DNA of 64,000 nucleotides from an uncultured Burkholderiales bacterium (GTDB lineage Bacteria; Pseudomonadota; Gammaproteobacteria; Burkholderiales; Burkholderiaceae_C): assembly GCA_903828695.1 (NCBI GenBank), contig CAIKNE010000126.1, positions 1 to 64,000 on the forward strand, given 5' to 3'. Shown one piece after another: positions 28,709-38,747 of this stretch; the stretch's first letter is position 1, and the number at the start of each line of letters is the position of its first letter. The translations under genes and the position numbers were made by a program. A model generated the notes under the pieces. The model was not told the origin of the DNA, did not search any database, and was given only the letters and a program-made list of their open reading frames with translations.

Positions 28709-30292
28709 TTGAATTCAAAATCTGAACAACTCAACCAAGACCCTTCAGCAAATGCTAGTACTCAGGTGAATTCTGAAGCACCTGTGGTAGACGAAAATAA
28801 ACTGATCGCAGAGAGACGAGAAAAGTTGTCGCAGTTAAGGGAGCACAGAGCTGCATCTAAAACGCCTGTATTCCCCAACGACTTTAAACCCACGCACCAC
28901 GCAGCCAACGTACACAAAGAATACGAAGGCCTTGATGGACAAACACTCCAAGACACGCCGATTCCCTTAAGCGTTGGCGGTCGGATGATGCTCAAGCGGG
29001 TGATGGGCAAGGCAAGCTTTGCCACCATCCAAGACGCCAGTGGCCGCCTACAACTCTACATCGTCAGAGATGAGGTTGGAGAGGAGGCCTACAACGCCTT
29101 TAAACACTGGGATTTAGGCGATATCTTGGGGGCTAAAGGCACGCTTTTTAAAACTCGTACGGGCGAGCTATCCGTGCATGTCAAAGAAATTCGCTTGCTT
29201 ACCAAAAGCCTTAGACCCTTGCCCGACAAGTTTCACGGCATCAGCGACCAAGAGATCAAATACCGTCAACGCCATATCGATTTAATCACTGATGAGGCTG
29301 CTAAAAACCGTTTCATCACGCGCTCCAAAGCGATCACCTGTATGCGAGAGTTCATGGTCAAACATGAATTCTTGGAAGTTGAAACACCCATGTTGCACCC
29401 CATCCCAGGCGGTGCTAATGCAAGGCCCTTTACCACTCACCATAACGCGCTGGACCAGGAGATGTACCTGCGCATTGCACCAGAGCTTTATTTAAAACGC
29501 CTGATCGTAGGTGGGTTTGAGCGGGTGTTTGAGATCAATCGTAACTTTAGAAACGAAGGGATCTCAGTACGTCACAACCCTGAGTTCACGATGATGGAGT
29601 TTTACGCGGCCTACTGGAACTACATGGACTTGATGGAGTACACACAGTCCCTTATCCGAGCAGTTGCAATCGAGACAACCGGATCTTTGACGCTCAGTTA
29701 CGCTGGGAAGGAAGTGGATTTGAACGCGCCCTTTGCAAGGCTCACCATCCCTCAAGCTATCGAGAAATTTGCACCTGTCGCGGTACCCATTCACTCTATT
29801 GAGGGAATGGTTAAAGCGTTAGAGGAGCTTGGACTCACAGAGCACAAACACCAACTCTCTAAACGCTCTCTCGCGTCTTTGCAGGTGCTCTACTTTGAGG
29901 AAGTGATTGAAGAGCGCTTATGGCAGCCAACCTTTATTTGTGAGCACCCAGTCGAGATCTCCCCACTTGCCAGAGCGAGCGACTCTAACCCAGACGTCAC
30001 AGAGCGTTTTGAGCTCTACATTACGGGACGCGAGTTTGGAAACGGATTCTCTGAGCTGAATGACGCTGAGGACCAAGCCGCACGCTTTCAAGCGCAAGTG
30101 AACGCAAAAGAAAGTGGTGACGATGAGGCCATGTTCTTTGACCATGACTTTGTTAAAGCACTCGAGTACGGAATGCCGCCAACAGGGGGTTGCGGCATTG
30201 GCATAGACCGACTCATGATGCTACTCACAGATAGTGCGAGTATCAGAGATGTGATTTTATTCCCTGCGCTTCGCAAAGAGCATCAAGCTTAA
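28709..30292 (+). CDS. lysS: Lysyl-tRNA synthetase, class II
   Basis: Charges tRNA-Lys. The 527 residues hold an OB-fold anticodon-binding domain ([20 protein letters not shown] to about residue 165) and the class II core: motif 1 near [20 protein letters not shown], motif 2 [20 protein letters not shown], motif 3 [16 protein letters not shown]. The only upstream-compatible start is a TTG with a weak AG-rich leader 25 bases after accD; the first 45 residues are a polar, probably disordered extension with a charged helix ([16 protein letters not shown]). A terminator follows. The location behind trpBA-accD is unusual to me. Confidence 0.95.
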   Translation: MNSKSEQLNQDPSANASTQVNSEAPVVDENKLIAERREKLSQLREHRAASKTPVFPNDFKPTHHAANVHKEYEGLDGQTLQDTPIPLSVGGRMMLKRVMGKASFATIQDASGRLQLYIVRDEVGEEAYNAFKHWDLGDILGAKGTLFKTRTGELSVHVKEIRLLTKSLRPLPDKFHGISDQEIKYRQRHIDLITDEAAKNRFITRSKAITCMREFMVKHEFLEVETPMLHPIPGGANARPFTTHHNALDQEMYLRIAPELYLKRLIVGGFERVFEINRNFRNEGISVRHNPEFTMMEFYAAYWNYMDLMEYTQSLIRAVAIETTGSLTLSYAGKEVDLNAPFARLTIPQAIEKFAPVAVPIHSIEGMVKALEELGLTEHKHQLSKRSLASLQVLYFEEVIEERLWQPTFICEHPVEISPLARASDSNPDVTERFELYITGREFGNGFSELNDAEDQAARFQAQVNAKESGDDEAMFFDHDFVKALEYGMPPTGGCGIGIDRLMMLLTDSASIRDVILFPALRKEHQA

Positions 30293-30308
30293 AGGTCTCT
30301 TTAACGGA

Positions 30309-30346
30309 TAAGGTGATAACAAGAGTTGTTATCACCTTACTTTTTT
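30309..30346 (+). terminator. Rho-independent terminator after lysS
   Basis: TAAGGTGATAAC at 30309-30320 and GTTATCACCTTA at 30328-30339 form a perfect 12-bp stem with a 7-base loop, followed by C and six T. It closes the trpBA-accD-lysS transcript and sits just beyond the stop of the convergent small gene. Confidence 0.9.
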
Positions 30347-30357
30347 GCCTGCTTAAA

Positions 30358-30600
30358 TTATGCGGCTACTTTAAGAGGTTTCTCTATTGCAACGGGGGGC
30401 TTGCACTCAAAGCAAAAGAAAGCAAGACTGCCCGCAAAACGTCTTTGACTTCCCTGACTACGTGGTTTATGGTGACCACACATCATGCAAGACATTGTCT
30501 CGCCTATCTTACCCATGCCTGCAAAGGGAGAGCCGTTCTCACGACTCGTAAAACGCAGACCACTCTCTGCCACAGCATTCTTGCCTGTTTTTGTCGCCAT
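30358..30600 (-). CDS. Small Cys-rich putative zinc-binding protein
   Basis: An 80-residue protein whose reality is supported by a good Shine-Dalgarno (AAGGAA, six bases before the ATG on the minus strand) and by a conserved-looking core. The first 35 residues are polar and likely flexible. The core MSCMMCGHHKPRSQG...FFCFEC has two Cys pairs (CMMC and CFEC, about 25 residues apart) that could bind one zinc, with basic residues between them as in small nucleic-acid-binding ribbons. I recall similar 70-80-residue proteins in Burkholderiales but know no function. It is monocistronic, convergent with lysS. Confidence 0.7.
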   Translation of the reverse strand: MATKTGKNAVAESGLRFTSRENGSPFAGMGKIGETMSCMMCGHHKPRSQGSQRRFAGSLAFFCFECKPPVAIEKPLKVAA

Positions 30601-30769
30601 TAAAAATTCCTTGTTCTTTTTAAGATGAACTACGAAATTTAAATCTCGTTTAATTTTTATAGGAATATTTTAACGCTTCACGCTACTAAAAACGAATCAA
30701 TTAGATATTAAATGAACAATGGTCATGAATAAAAATGAAAGTGAAAAATCACTCTATTCAGACTCTTGA

Positions 30770-31864
30770 TCAGGGAAGTAGTGTAAGTGCATGAATATAC
30801 TCAGGATCCTTCATTAAACTCATCCAGTCTTGTGGCTCTAAGCGACCGAGCAGAGATAGCCTGCGTTCTTCGCTTACCTGTCTTGCACTCCACTTGGAGT
30901 CCATCAACGCACGCTCTAAGCCCTCCAATAACTCATCTATAGGTTTACCTCGCGCTGAGCCGCCTTCAACACTTTGATTGCACAAGAGCACCATATCGCA
31001 TCCTGCACTCAGCGCTTCAATTGCTGCTTGAACATAAGTAACGGTTTGACCATCAATCTCCCGAGCCCCAGCCATTGACAGATCATCACTAAAAATGGCG
31101 CCTTGAAATTTCATTTGCGCACGTAAGATATTCTCTAACCATGTTTTAGAAAAACCTGCTGGTCTGGAGTCTACGAGTGGATAGATAACGTGAGCTGGCA
31201 TCACACTGCAGAGCACTGTGCTTAGGACCTCATAAGGCCAGGCGTCTTGGGAGAGAATTTGTGCTTGTGATCTCCTATCAATCGGAATATCGACATGTGA
31301 GTCTGCTTTGACAAAGCCGTGCCCAGGAAAATGCTTACCGCAGTTGGCCATGCCTGCCTTCAAGAGTCCGTGCATCAAACTCTTGGACAAAACACTCACC
31401 ACGCGCGCGTCGCTGTGAAAGGCTCTGTCTCCAATCACACCGCTGCTACCCCAGTCCAAATCGAGCACCGGGGTAAAACTCAAATCTACCCCACAAGCTC
31501 GCAACTCCGCACCCAGTATGTACCCACACGCGGTTGCAGCGTCCATCGCCTTTAAAGCACCACTGCCCATGCGAGCGTCTGCGTCTAGGTTCCACATACG
31601 GCCCAACTCCCCCATTGCGGGAAGATGCGTAAAGCCGTCCGATTTAAAGCGTTGTACTCGCCCACCCTCATGATCCACGCAAATCAACAAATCAGACCTA
31701 ACTCGCTTAATATCTTGGCACAGGGCACTGAGTTGATCTCTGGACTCCCAGTTACGTGCAAACAAAATAACACCCCCCGTTAAAGGATGCATTAAACGTT
31801 GTGCATCGATTTGGGTCAACGCAGTTCCTGCAATATCCAAAATAATAGGGCTATGATTGATCAT
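30770..31864 (-). CDS. nagZ: Beta-N-acetylhexosaminidase
   Basis: Removes N-acetylglucosamine from anhydro-muropeptides in the cytoplasm during cell-wall recycling (glycoside hydrolase family 3). The 364 residues show [33 protein letters not shown], the KHFPGHG motif at about 177-183 with the following ADSHVDIP, and the nucleophile Asp in [10 protein letters not shown] near 260. No signal peptide, as expected. The ATG overlaps the acpS stop by four bases. A weak hairpin, AGTGAAAAATCACT at 30740-30753, lies just past the stop and may help end the transcript. Confidence 0.95.
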   Translation of the reverse strand: MINHSPIILDIAGTALTQIDAQRLMHPLTGGVILFARNWESRDQLSALCQDIKRVRSDLLICVDHEGGRVQRFKSDGFTHLPAMGELGRMWNLDADARMGSGALKAMDAATACGYILGAELRACGVDLSFTPVLDLDWGSSGVIGDRAFHSDARVVSVLSKSLMHGLLKAGMANCGKHFPGHGFVKADSHVDIPIDRRSQAQILSQDAWPYEVLSTVLCSVMPAHVIYPLVDSRPAGFSKTWLENILRAQMKFQGAIFSDDLSMAGAREIDGQTVTYVQAAIEALSAGCDMVLLCNQSVEGGSARGKPIDELLEGLERALMDSKWSARQVSEERRLSLLGRLEPQDWMSLMKDPEYIHALTLLP

Positions 31865-32256
31865 CTTGAGTCCTCAACAATTACATAACTGATTGCGTAA
31901 TCCGATTCGTCGCTGAGGGATACGTGGGCACGCAGCCCCCTCGCCTCAAACCACTCTCGCAGATCACCGTGAAGTTCAATGGTGGGTTGTCCGCTAGGTA
32001 GCTTTGCCACCTCGCAGCGCGTCCACCACATGGGCATACGCATGCCCATCCCAATGGCTTTGCTAAACGCTTCTTTTACAGAGAAACGAGTCGCCAAAAA
32101 ACGAATCCCCCGGTCCGCAAATCGCGCGCTGCGGGATTGATAGGTTAAGTACTCATGCTCGGTGAGTATTTTGAGCGCAAAGCGCTCACCGTGACGCTCA
32201 ATCGCCTTGGCAATTCTGCGTATATCGCAGATATCTGTACCTATACCGTAAATCAA
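31861..32256 (-). CDS. acpS: Holo-[acyl-carrier-protein] synthase
   Basis: Transfers 4'-phosphopantetheine from CoA to acyl carrier protein. The 131 residues carry [15 protein letters not shown], with the Mg-binding Asp, and the second signature [15 protein letters not shown] with the metal-binding Glu. It overlaps nagZ by four bases and follows pdxJ by about 20, in the standard pdxJ-acpS-nagZ order. Confidence 0.95.
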   Translation of the reverse strand: MIYGIGTDICDIRRIAKAIERHGERFALKILTEHEYLTYQSRSARFADRGIRFLATRFSVKEAFSKAIGMGMRMPMWWTRCEVAKLPSGQPTIELHGDLREWFEARGLRAHVSLSDESDYAISYVIVEDSR

Positions 32257-32275
32257 TTTTGCGAACTCCCCCGTT

Positions 32276-33025
32276 CTAAACCGCGGCGCGTTTAGCCGCT
32301 TGTATACAAGACAAATAGGCTTTTACGGCTTGTGTATACCCCATCTCCAAAGCGTCCCCAATCAAAGCGTGACCAATGGATACTTCCTCTATCAAGGGGA
32401 TCGTCTTTAAAAGCAGCCCTAAATTATCTAGATTCAAATCGTGACCAGCGTTGAGCGCTAAACCACATTCGTTCGCACTTTGCGCGGCAGCTCTAAACTG
32501 CTCGAGCACGTTAAGTTGTTTGGGCGTACCGTAAGCACTCGCGTAGGGCTCGGTGTAAAGCTCAACCCGTTGCGCGCCGAGTTGACTGACAAAATGCATT
32601 TGCTCGGGCACTGCATCCATGAATAAACTAACACGCACGCCTAAACCCAGCGCCTCTTGAACGAGCGGCCTGAGGCGCTCCAGATCCTGGGGGAAGCGCC
32701 ATCCATGATCACTCGTCATCTGAGTTTGATCGTCGGGAACAAAGGTCACCTGTTCGGGCCTGAAGCGGCGCACAAAGTCCATCAAATTATGAAATGGATT
32801 ACCTTCAATATTGAATTCAATACCGGGCTTGTCTTTGAGAAACTCTGAGAGTTCTGATACATCACTTGCTCGGATGTGTCTCTCATCGGGTCTGGGGTGA
32901 ACGGTAATACCGTTTGCACCCGCTTGCAAACAAAGGGAGGCCGCTTTTAAAACGCTTGGAGTGCCCAGCGCTCTTGTGTTGCGAATGGTTGCAACTTTAT
33001 TTAAATTAACGGACAAAGCAGTCAT
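32276..33025 (-). CDS. pdxJ: Pyridoxine 5'-phosphate synthase
   Basis: Condenses 1-deoxyxylulose 5-phosphate with aminoacetone phosphate to make pyridoxine 5'-phosphate. The 249-residue TIM barrel begins [15 protein letters not shown] and shows the catalytic [48 protein letters not shown] and [13 protein letters not shown] segments, all typical. It lies about 50 bases downstream of recO on the same strand. Confidence 0.96.
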   Translation of the reverse strand: MTALSVNLNKVATIRNTRALGTPSVLKAASLCLQAGANGITVHPRPDERHIRASDVSELSEFLKDKPGIEFNIEGNPFHNLMDFVRRFRPEQVTFVPDDQTQMTSDHGWRFPQDLERLRPLVQEALGLGVRVSLFMDAVPEQMHFVSQLGAQRVELYTEPYASAYGTPKQLNVLEQFRAAAQSANECGLALNAGHDLNLDNLGLLLKTIPLIEEVSIGHALIGDALEMGYTQAVKAYLSCIQAAKRAAV

Positions 33026-33073
33026 AAAAACCTAGAGACTTAACAAAACTAAACTAAACCAAATCAAACCAAT

Positions 33074-33886
33074 CTAAAGCGATTGAAGATCCATCATGAA
33101 TTGACGGGTTCTCAGTTTTGAGACCCCGCAGTGGTAGTGTAAGACAGAGCGCAATTGACTTTGTAGGGACTGTCGATGCTGGGTGACCATCTCTGCACAA
33201 ACTCTGATCAAAGGCACCTGTGGATTGGGAAGACTCAGTGCAGCACCCAAGTTCCGCCAAGACTTGCCCGTTAAACCGATCAGACCGCCTTGCTCAGCGT
33301 CCCCCGCCTCTCTGAGTCCAACCTCTGCAATCCAAACATAAGACTCCTCATCCTTTAACGGTTGAAGCGTTAGGGATTGACGCTTAAAGTCGGGCAACCA
33401 TCCAAGATCTTTTAACAGCAGGAGCTCAAAACTCCTGAGTGCAGGCGCCTTTAAGCTCTCATCTTGTGTCGCAAGTATAGAGACGGTCTGCGCATAGATA
33501 TCAAACAGTTCAGGATGTGGATCATCCCTTTGCAAAAGTCTTAATATAAGCTCATTAAGGTAAAAGCCAGATAACAAGGCCTCACCTTTTGGCATCACGT
33601 TGCCCCCCCCCCAAAGCGCCGACTTGAGGGTTCGTATTTCTGCGTCCCCACTATAAGTTACCTTCAGCACTTGCAAGGGGAGCAAAATAGGCCTGAAACT
33701 CGAGCTGGGTCTTTTGGCGCCTTTTGCAACCAGTGTCACGCGTCCAAGGTGGCGCGTGAGCACCTCAACAATCAAACTCGTCTCACTCCAATCAAAAGAT
33801 TGAAGAACAAAGGCCGGCTCATCCAGAACCCGACTCGCTGGTGTGGACCTATTCGTAGCCAAAACTGCGCACCCGCGCCTCATCAT
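33074..33886 (-). CDS. recO: DNA repair protein RecO
   Basis: Works with RecR to load RecA at gaps. The product (up to 270 residues) has the N-terminal OB fold ([35 protein letters not shown]), a helical middle ([31 protein letters not shown]) and the C-terminal part, where the usual CxxC zinc motif is not evident. The first ATG at 33886 overlaps era by 38 bases; a TTG at 33862 is an alternative that reduces the overlap to 14. The Trp-Gly-Gly-Gly-Asn stretch is encoded by a run of ten G, a possible slippage site. Confidence 0.92.
   Translation of the reverse strand: MMRRGCAVLATNRSTPASRVLDEPAFVLQSFDWSETSLIVEVLTRHLGRVTLVAKGAKRPSSSFRPILLPLQVLKVTYSGDAEIRTLKSALWGGGNVMPKGEALLSGFYLNELILRLLQRDDPHPELFDIYAQTVSILATQDESLKAPALRSFELLLLKDLGWLPDFKRQSLTLQPLKDEESYVWIAEVGLREAGDAEQGGLIGLTGKSWRNLGAALSLPNPQVPLIRVCAEMVTQHRQSLQSQLRSVLHYHCGVSKLRTRQFMMDLQSL
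33603..33612 (-). repeat. G10 homopolymer tract inside recO
   Basis: Ten consecutive C on the plus strand (G10 in the coding sense) encode most of a Gly-Gly-Gly stretch between SALW and [10 protein letters not shown]. The frame as given is intact on both sides, so the length is correct or the assembler happened to call it in frame. Tracts of this length are prone to slippage in replication and to sequencing error. Confidence 0.9.
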
Positions 33887-34928
33887 CCGCCCATCCCGAG
33901 CGAACTTTTACCCAAATCTCAAGGAAGACCTTCGCACCCATCAGATTTTCCAACTCTTGACGCGCCTCAGATCCAATGCGTTTTAACCGGTCACCGTTTT
34001 CACCGATGACCATCGCCTTGTGTCCATCGCGTTCAACCACAATAGTTGCTGCAATTTTGACCATCCGGGCTACTGTCTTGCCTGGTTCCTCTGTGAATTT
34101 ATCAATGATGACCGTTGACGTGTAAGGTAATTCATCGCCCGTTAATCTAAATAACTTTTCACGAATAATCTCACTCGCCAAAAACTTCTCACTTCTATCC
34201 GTTAGCTCATCTTCGTTGTACCACCAAGGCTGGTGGGGTAGATATTTAGCGCACACTGCAAGAAGGCGTTCGACGTCTTTTGCGCTTTTTGCAGACATCG
34301 GAACGGTCTCTATAAACTCGCCCTTCCTTTGCATATCCTGCAGCCAAGGCGCTAAGTCACCTCTCCTGTGAATCATGTCCAGCTTGTTAGCGATCAAAAT
34401 AATAGGAGTGTGCTGTCCAAGTAGTCCAAGCACTTTCGCATCAGCAACAGAGAATGCACCGGACTGAACGACAAATAAAATCAAATCCACTCCGCTCACT
34501 GCACCGACCACCGTTTTATTGAGTGAGCGGTTTAAAGCGTTTGAGTGGCGGGTTTGAAATCCAGGCGTATCCACAAACACGAACTGCGACGCACCCTCGG
34601 TTCTGATTCCCGTGATGCGGTGACGCGTGGTTTGAGCTTTCTTGGAGGTGATACTTATTTTTTGCCCCACCAAAGCATTCAAGAGCGTGGACTTGCCAAC
34701 ATTAGGCTTGCCCACAATGGCAACAGTACCGCATCGGTGTAGGGGGTTTGTTGGCCCAACGGCTGCCTGCAACATCTGCGTTAACGAGTCCTTGTCCACA
34801 TCAGCAATCTCACCCTCTGCGCCGCCTTGCTCATGCACGCCCTTTGAATGCCCTGATCCCTCTTTAGACTCTAAAGGGGTAGGACTTGTTTTTTTGGGTT
34901 TCTTGGTAGGGGTCGCTTTTTCAGTCAT
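33849..34928 (-). CDS. era: GTPase Era
   Basis: A ribosome-assembly GTPase that binds the 3' end of 16S rRNA. Seen: G1 GKPNVGKS at 73-80, G2 region [14 protein letters not shown]3 DTPGFQ, G4 NKLD, G5 SAKSAKDV, then the C-terminal KH domain ([31 protein letters not shown]). The ATG at 34928 gives 359 residues, about 58 more before G1 than E. coli Era; the extra part is Lys/Pro-rich, then acidic, and looks disordered. A start nearer the G domain is possible, since no strong Shine-Dalgarno marks the first ATG. era overlaps recO and follows rnc after about 120 bases. Confidence 0.94.
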   Translation of the reverse strand: MTEKATPTKKPKKTSPTPLESKEGSGHSKGVHEQGGAEGEIADVDKDSLTQMLQAAVGPTNPLHRCGTVAIVGKPNVGKSTLLNALVGQKISITSKKAQTTRHRITGIRTEGASQFVFVDTPGFQTRHSNALNRSLNKTVVGAVSGVDLILFVVQSGAFSVADAKVLGLLGQHTPIILIANKLDMIHRRGDLAPWLQDMQRKGEFIETVPMSAKSAKDVERLLAVCAKYLPHQPWWYNEDELTDRSEKFLASEIIREKLFRLTGDELPYTSTVIIDKFTEEPGKTVARMVKIAATIVVERDGHKAMVIGENGDRLKRIGSEARQELENLMGAKVFLEIWVKVRSGWADDEARVRSFGYE

Positions 34929-35051
34929 TAATAATATTTTTAGTAAATTTGGAATCGCATTTATAGAACTCGGTGAAATGCATGGATAACTTGTTTGAAA
35001 TAACTGGGTTGAACTCGGCGGATCGTTCTGAGAGAGTTTATTCTGAAGGCT

Positions 35052-35747
35052 CTATTTATTCTCTCTCAGCCAATCTAGCATCGCTTTAGCTGCAGCTTGC
35101 TCCCCCGCTCTTTTAGACTCGCCTATGCCGCGTTGACTTACATTTAACTCCACCACCTCACACTCGACGTCAAAGGTTTGTTGGTGAGCGGCCCCTGTTG
35201 TGCCTGCAACTCTGTAGATAGGGAGCTTTAAGCGCCTGGCTTGCAACCACTCCTGCAATTCAGTTTTAGGGTCTTTTGCTGCAGCAGACATAGCTGGATT
35301 AATACTAACTTGATCAAAGAGTCTAAATACCAGTGCCTCAGCAGGCGCGTAGCCCGCGTCCACAAACACAGCCCCTATCACAGCCTCTAATGCATCGGCC
35401 AAGATGGAGGGTCTTTTTTGTCCGCCCGATTTGAGCTCACCCTCACCTAACTTAATGAGTCCACTCAGACCCAAATCAAGCGCTAACTTGTGAAGCGTGT
35501 CTTGCTTGACTAAATTTGCGCGAACTCTAGACAAGTCCCCTTCAGGCAAATTGGCGAGCGCTTTAAAAAGCATTTGTGAAACGGCAAGATTCAAAACCGA
35601 GTCACCCAAGAACTCCAAGCGTTCGTTGTGATTGGCGCCGTGGCTGCGGTGGGTTAGGGCCTGAACAATTAACTCTGGGTGGGTAAAAGAATGCTCCAAG
35701 CGACGCTCTAAGGCTTCATAAAAGAGGGCTTGAGACTTTACATCCAT
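35052..35747 (-). CDS. rnc: Ribonuclease III
   Basis: Cleaves double-stranded RNA, including the rRNA precursor. The 231 residues have the RNase III signature NERLEFLGDSVLNLAV with the catalytic Glu/Asp, the second acidic pair in ADALEAVIGAVFVDAG, and a C-terminal double-stranded RNA-binding domain (PKTELQEWLQARR to the AAAKAMLDWL end). Its ATG shares one base with the lepB stop (TAATG), so translation is coupled. Confidence 0.97.
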   Translation of the reverse strand: MDVKSQALFYEALERRLEHSFTHPELIVQALTHRSHGANHNERLEFLGDSVLNLAVSQMLFKALANLPEGDLSRVRANLVKQDTLHKLALDLGLSGLIKLGEGELKSGGQKRPSILADALEAVIGAVFVDAGYAPAEALVFRLFDQVSINPAMSAAAKDPKTELQEWLQARRLKLPIYRVAGTTGAAHQQTFDVECEVVELNVSQRGIGESKRAGEQAAAKAMLDWLRENK

Positions 35748-36745
35748 TAGTTAATGCTACCGATTCGCTTTAGGCTGCCAAAATTCATCCAAACAAAAAT
35801 AGCTTTACCTACGATATTCTCATCAGGCACAAATCCCCAATACCTAGAGTCTAATGAATTATCGCGGTTGTCACCCATCATAAAGTAATGACCTTCAGGC
35901 ACTTTGCAAACAAACCCTTCAACACTGTAGGAGCACAGCTCTTTGAATTTAAAGTTATCAGCACCTGCAACAAAGGCGGGACGCTCATCTTCGTTCAAGA
36001 GGGGATGGGTTTTGAGTTGCGTTGTCGGCGCTTGATCGTGACTTAAAGGCAGATCCTCAGAGAATTGTTTGATGTAGCGAAGACTGTCCTCTTCAAAAAA
36101 TTCAGGCAATGCTTTTTTCTCGACCGGCACTCCATTGATTTTTAATTCCTTATTAAGGTAAGAAACCTCATCGCCGGGTACACCAATGACCCTTTTAATA
36201 TAGTCCAAACTGGGCTTAGGTGGGAATCTGAAAACCATCACATCGCCCCGCTCAACGGGTGAGCCGTCAGTGACTTTTAGATTAATAACCGGTAGTCTCA
36301 CTCCGTAATGGAACTTGTTGACCAAAATAAGATCGCCCACCAACAAAGTGGGAATCATCGAGCCTGATGGAATTTTAAAGGGCTCAAATAAAAAAGATCT
36401 TAATAAAAAAACCACAAGAATGACAGGAAATAAACCGGCTGTCCAGTCCAACCACCAAGGTTGGCGGGCCAGCTCCTCATGATGCGCGCTCATGTCCGCC
36501 TCTTGCGGAGTAATTCCAAGAGTCCTCAACTGAGTATCGCGTGAGTGTGCTTGATCCCGAAGGTCTTGTACATTTTTAAGACGCGCTGGTAAGAAATAAA
36601 AGCGCTCAGCCAGCCAATACACTCCAGTGACAACGCTTGCAATAAAAAGAAGTAGCGCAAAGTTGCCCTCGATAAATCCAAGGTACCAACTACCGATATA
36701 AGTTGCAAATGCCCCTAGAACAAATGCAGTAATAACTGACATCAT
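35747..36745 (-). CDS. lepB: Signal peptidase I
   Basis: Removes signal peptides from exported proteins at the periplasmic face. The 332 residues have two or three N-terminal membrane helices (about residues 3-45 and 106-120), catalytic Ser 129 in IPSGSMIPTLLVGD, Lys 184 in DYIKRVIGVPGDEV, and box E GDNRDNSLDSRYWGFV. A long insert between (residues about 205-285, including Cys-containing FKELCSYSVEGFVC) resembles the beta domain with a disulfide in E. coli LepB. It lies between lepA and rnc as in most proteobacteria. Confidence 0.97.
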   Translation of the reverse strand: MMSVITAFVLGAFATYIGSWYLGFIEGNFALLLFIASVVTGVYWLAERFYFLPARLKNVQDLRDQAHSRDTQLRTLGITPQEADMSAHHEELARQPWWLDWTAGLFPVILVVFLLRSFLFEPFKIPSGSMIPTLLVGDLILVNKFHYGVRLPVINLKVTDGSPVERGDVMVFRFPPKPSLDYIKRVIGVPGDEVSYLNKELKINGVPVEKKALPEFFEEDSLRYIKQFSEDLPLSHDQAPTTQLKTHPLLNEDERPAFVAGADNFKFKELCSYSVEGFVCKVPEGHYFMMGDNRDNSLDSRYWGFVPDENIVGKAIFVWMNFGSLKRIGSIN

Positions 36746-36751
36746 GATTGA

Positions 36752-38563
36752 TCAATCCTCAACTTGCAATATAGCCAAGAACGCCTCTTGGGGGACTTCT
36801 ACGGATCCAATTTGCTTCATGCGCTTTTTTCCCGCTTTTTGTTTTTCAAGTAACTTTCGTTTGCGACTGATATCGCCGCCGTAACATTTCGCCAATACGT
36901 TTTTACGCAGTGCTTTGATCGTTTCACGCGCGATGATATTGGCGCCAATGGCGGCTTGAATAGCCACGTCAAACATCTGCCTGCTGATAATCTCACGCAT
37001 TTTCGCGACTACAGCGCGGCCTCTGTAATTGGACTGTGATCTGTGCACGATGATGGACAATGCGTCCACTCGTTCGCCGTTGAGCAAAATATCGACTTTG
37101 ACAACATCTGAGGCTCTGTACTCTTTGAATTCATAGTCCATGGATGCGTAGCCGCGGCTTACAGATTTCAATTTATCGAAGAAATCGAGAACAATTTCCC
37201 CAAGCGGCATCTCATAGGTGAGCATCACTTGGCGACCATGATAAGCCATGTTCATTTGAACACCGCGTTTTTGGTTCGCAAGCGTCATCACTGCGCCCAC
37301 ATACTCTTGGGGCATATACAGGTGTACGGTCACTATGGGCTCTCTGATCTCTTGGAGCTTGCCTTGGTCTGGCATTTTTGATGGATTTTCAACCATCATC
37401 ACCTCACCATCCCCTTTAACCACCTCGTACACAACGCTTGGCGCTGTGGTGATCAAGTCTTGATCAAACTCACGCTCCAACCTCTCTTGCACGATCTCCA
37501 TGTGCAACAAGCCGAGAAAACCGCACCTGAACCCAAATCCAAGCGCTTGCGACACCTCAGGCTCGTAGCGCAGTGATGAGTCATTGAGTTCTAACTTCTC
37601 AAGTGCGTCTCTGAGTGAGTCATATTGATTTGCCTCTGTTGGATACAGACCTGCAAAAACTTGCGGTTGAATCTCCTTAAAACCCGGCAAAGCCTGGGTC
37701 GCTGTGGCGCTTGCGCCCCCAGTACCCGTTTTGATGAGGGTCACTGTGTCCCCAACCTTAGCGGCCTGTAACTCCTTGATACCCGCAATAATGTATCCCA
37801 CATCCCCAGCCTCTAGCGCCTCCCGGGGTTGGTTTGCTGGTGTGAACACACCTAAACTATCAGCGTTATAGGTCGCCCCTGTAGCCATGAGTTTGATGCG
37901 TTCGCCCTTGGCCAAACGCCCGTCCACCACACGCACCAACATCACAACACCCACATACGTGTCAAACCAACTATCAATAATCATGGCCCGCAGGGGTCCA
38001 TCAGGATTGCCTCGTGGTGGTGGTATCTTATGTACGATTGCCTCAAGAATCTCATCAATGCCCATGCCTGTTTTAGCTGAGCATGGGATAGCGTCCGTTG
38101 CATCAATCCCAATGACATCTTCAATTTCTGATTTTGCATTATCCGGATCAGCCTGCGGCAAATCCATTTTGTTCAAGACCGGCACAACCTCCACACCTAG
38201 ATCAAGCGCTGTATAACAATTGGCAACGGTTTGTGCCTCGACACCCTGGCTCGCATCGACAACAAGCAACGCGCCTTCACAGGCGCTTAATGAGCGGGAC
38301 ACCTCGTAAGAGAAGTCCACATGTCCAGGTGTATCAATCAGATTAAATGAATAAATCTGCCCATCTAAGGCTTTATATCTGAGCGAAGCGGTTTGAGCTT
38401 TAATAGTTATCCCACGCTCTTTCTCTATATCCATGGAGTCTAAAACTTGCTCCTCCATCTCTCTATCGCTAAGCCCCCCACAGCGCTGGATTAACCGATC
38501 TGCAAGAGTTGATTTACCATGATCTATATGAGCAATAATCGAAAAGTTTCTGATGTGGTTCAT
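36752..38563 (-). CDS. lepA: Elongation factor 4 (back-translocating GTPase LepA)
   Basis: Ribosome-bound GTPase affecting initiation and stalled elongation. The ATG at 38563 gives 603 residues ([20 protein letters not shown]); the TTG one codon earlier is unnecessary. Seen: G1 [11 protein letters not shown]3 DTPGHVDF, G4 NKMD, domain II, III and V, and the LepA-specific C-terminal domain ending in [16 protein letters not shown]...[10 protein letters not shown]. No clear Shine-Dalgarno precedes the start, and only about 45 bases separate it from an upstream terminator on the same strand, so its promoter must be very close or some readthrough must occur. Confidence 0.97.
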   Translation of the reverse strand: MNHIRNFSIIAHIDHGKSTLADRLIQRCGGLSDREMEEQVLDSMDIEKERGITIKAQTASLRYKALDGQIYSFNLIDTPGHVDFSYEVSRSLSACEGALLVVDASQGVEAQTVANCYTALDLGVEVVPVLNKMDLPQADPDNAKSEIEDVIGIDATDAIPCSAKTGMGIDEILEAIVHKIPPPRGNPDGPLRAMIIDSWFDTYVGVVMLVRVVDGRLAKGERIKLMATGATYNADSLGVFTPANQPREALEAGDVGYIIAGIKELQAAKVGDTVTLIKTGTGGASATATQALPGFKEIQPQVFAGLYPTEANQYDSLRDALEKLELNDSSLRYEPEVSQALGFGFRCGFLGLLHMEIVQERLEREFDQDLITTAPSVVYEVVKGDGEVMMVENPSKMPDQGKLQEIREPIVTVHLYMPQEYVGAVMTLANQKRGVQMNMAYHGRQVMLTYEMPLGEIVLDFFDKLKSVSRGYASMDYEFKEYRASDVVKVDILLNGERVDALSIIVHRSQSNYRGRAVVAKMREIISRQMFDVAIQAAIGANIIARETIKALRKNVLAKCYGGDISRKRKLLEKQKAGKKRMKQIGSVEVPQEAFLAILQVED

Positions 38564-38606
38564 CAACGGACACGTTTAAGTATATGAATTTAAAAGAGAG
38601 AGACAT

Positions 38607-38637
38607 AAAAAAGGGCGCGTCAGGTGATGACGCGCCC
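38607..38637 (-). terminator. Strong intrinsic terminator on the minus strand, upstream of lepA
   Basis: GGGCGCGTCA at 38613-38622 and TGACGCGCCC at 38628-38637 make a perfect 10-bp GC-rich stem with a 5-base loop. On the minus strand it is followed by six U (plus-strand A run 38607-38612). It lies 44 bases before lepA and about 450 bases after degP, so it ends a transcript that starts between them or a long degP 3' end. Confidence 0.88.
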
Positions 38638-38747
38638 GGAACCAACAATCTATGGCAACTGCGATAGCTGGAAGCTTCATTGTAGGCATATTCAGCCTTC
38701 TGTACAGCCCCAACAACCGTTGCAACGGCTCGTTGTCGTCCCGCAAC
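38607..38747 (-). ncRNA. Candidate small RNA between degP and lepA
   Basis: On the minus strand a possible promoter (TTGTAA at 38777-38782, 16-base spacer, TAATAA at 38755-38760) would start RNA near 38747; it would end at the strong terminator at 38607-38637, about 140 nt. The transcript contains a perfect CCGTTGCAACGG palindrome (38719-38730 region) flanked by complementary ACAAC and GTTGT, and a GAAGCTTC palindrome, so it can fold. Open frames through it lack start or ribosome site or run into the terminator. It does not resemble tmRNA, SRP RNA or RNase P RNA; I could not exclude 6S RNA. Existence is inferred from promoter-terminator spacing. Confidence 0.4.
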
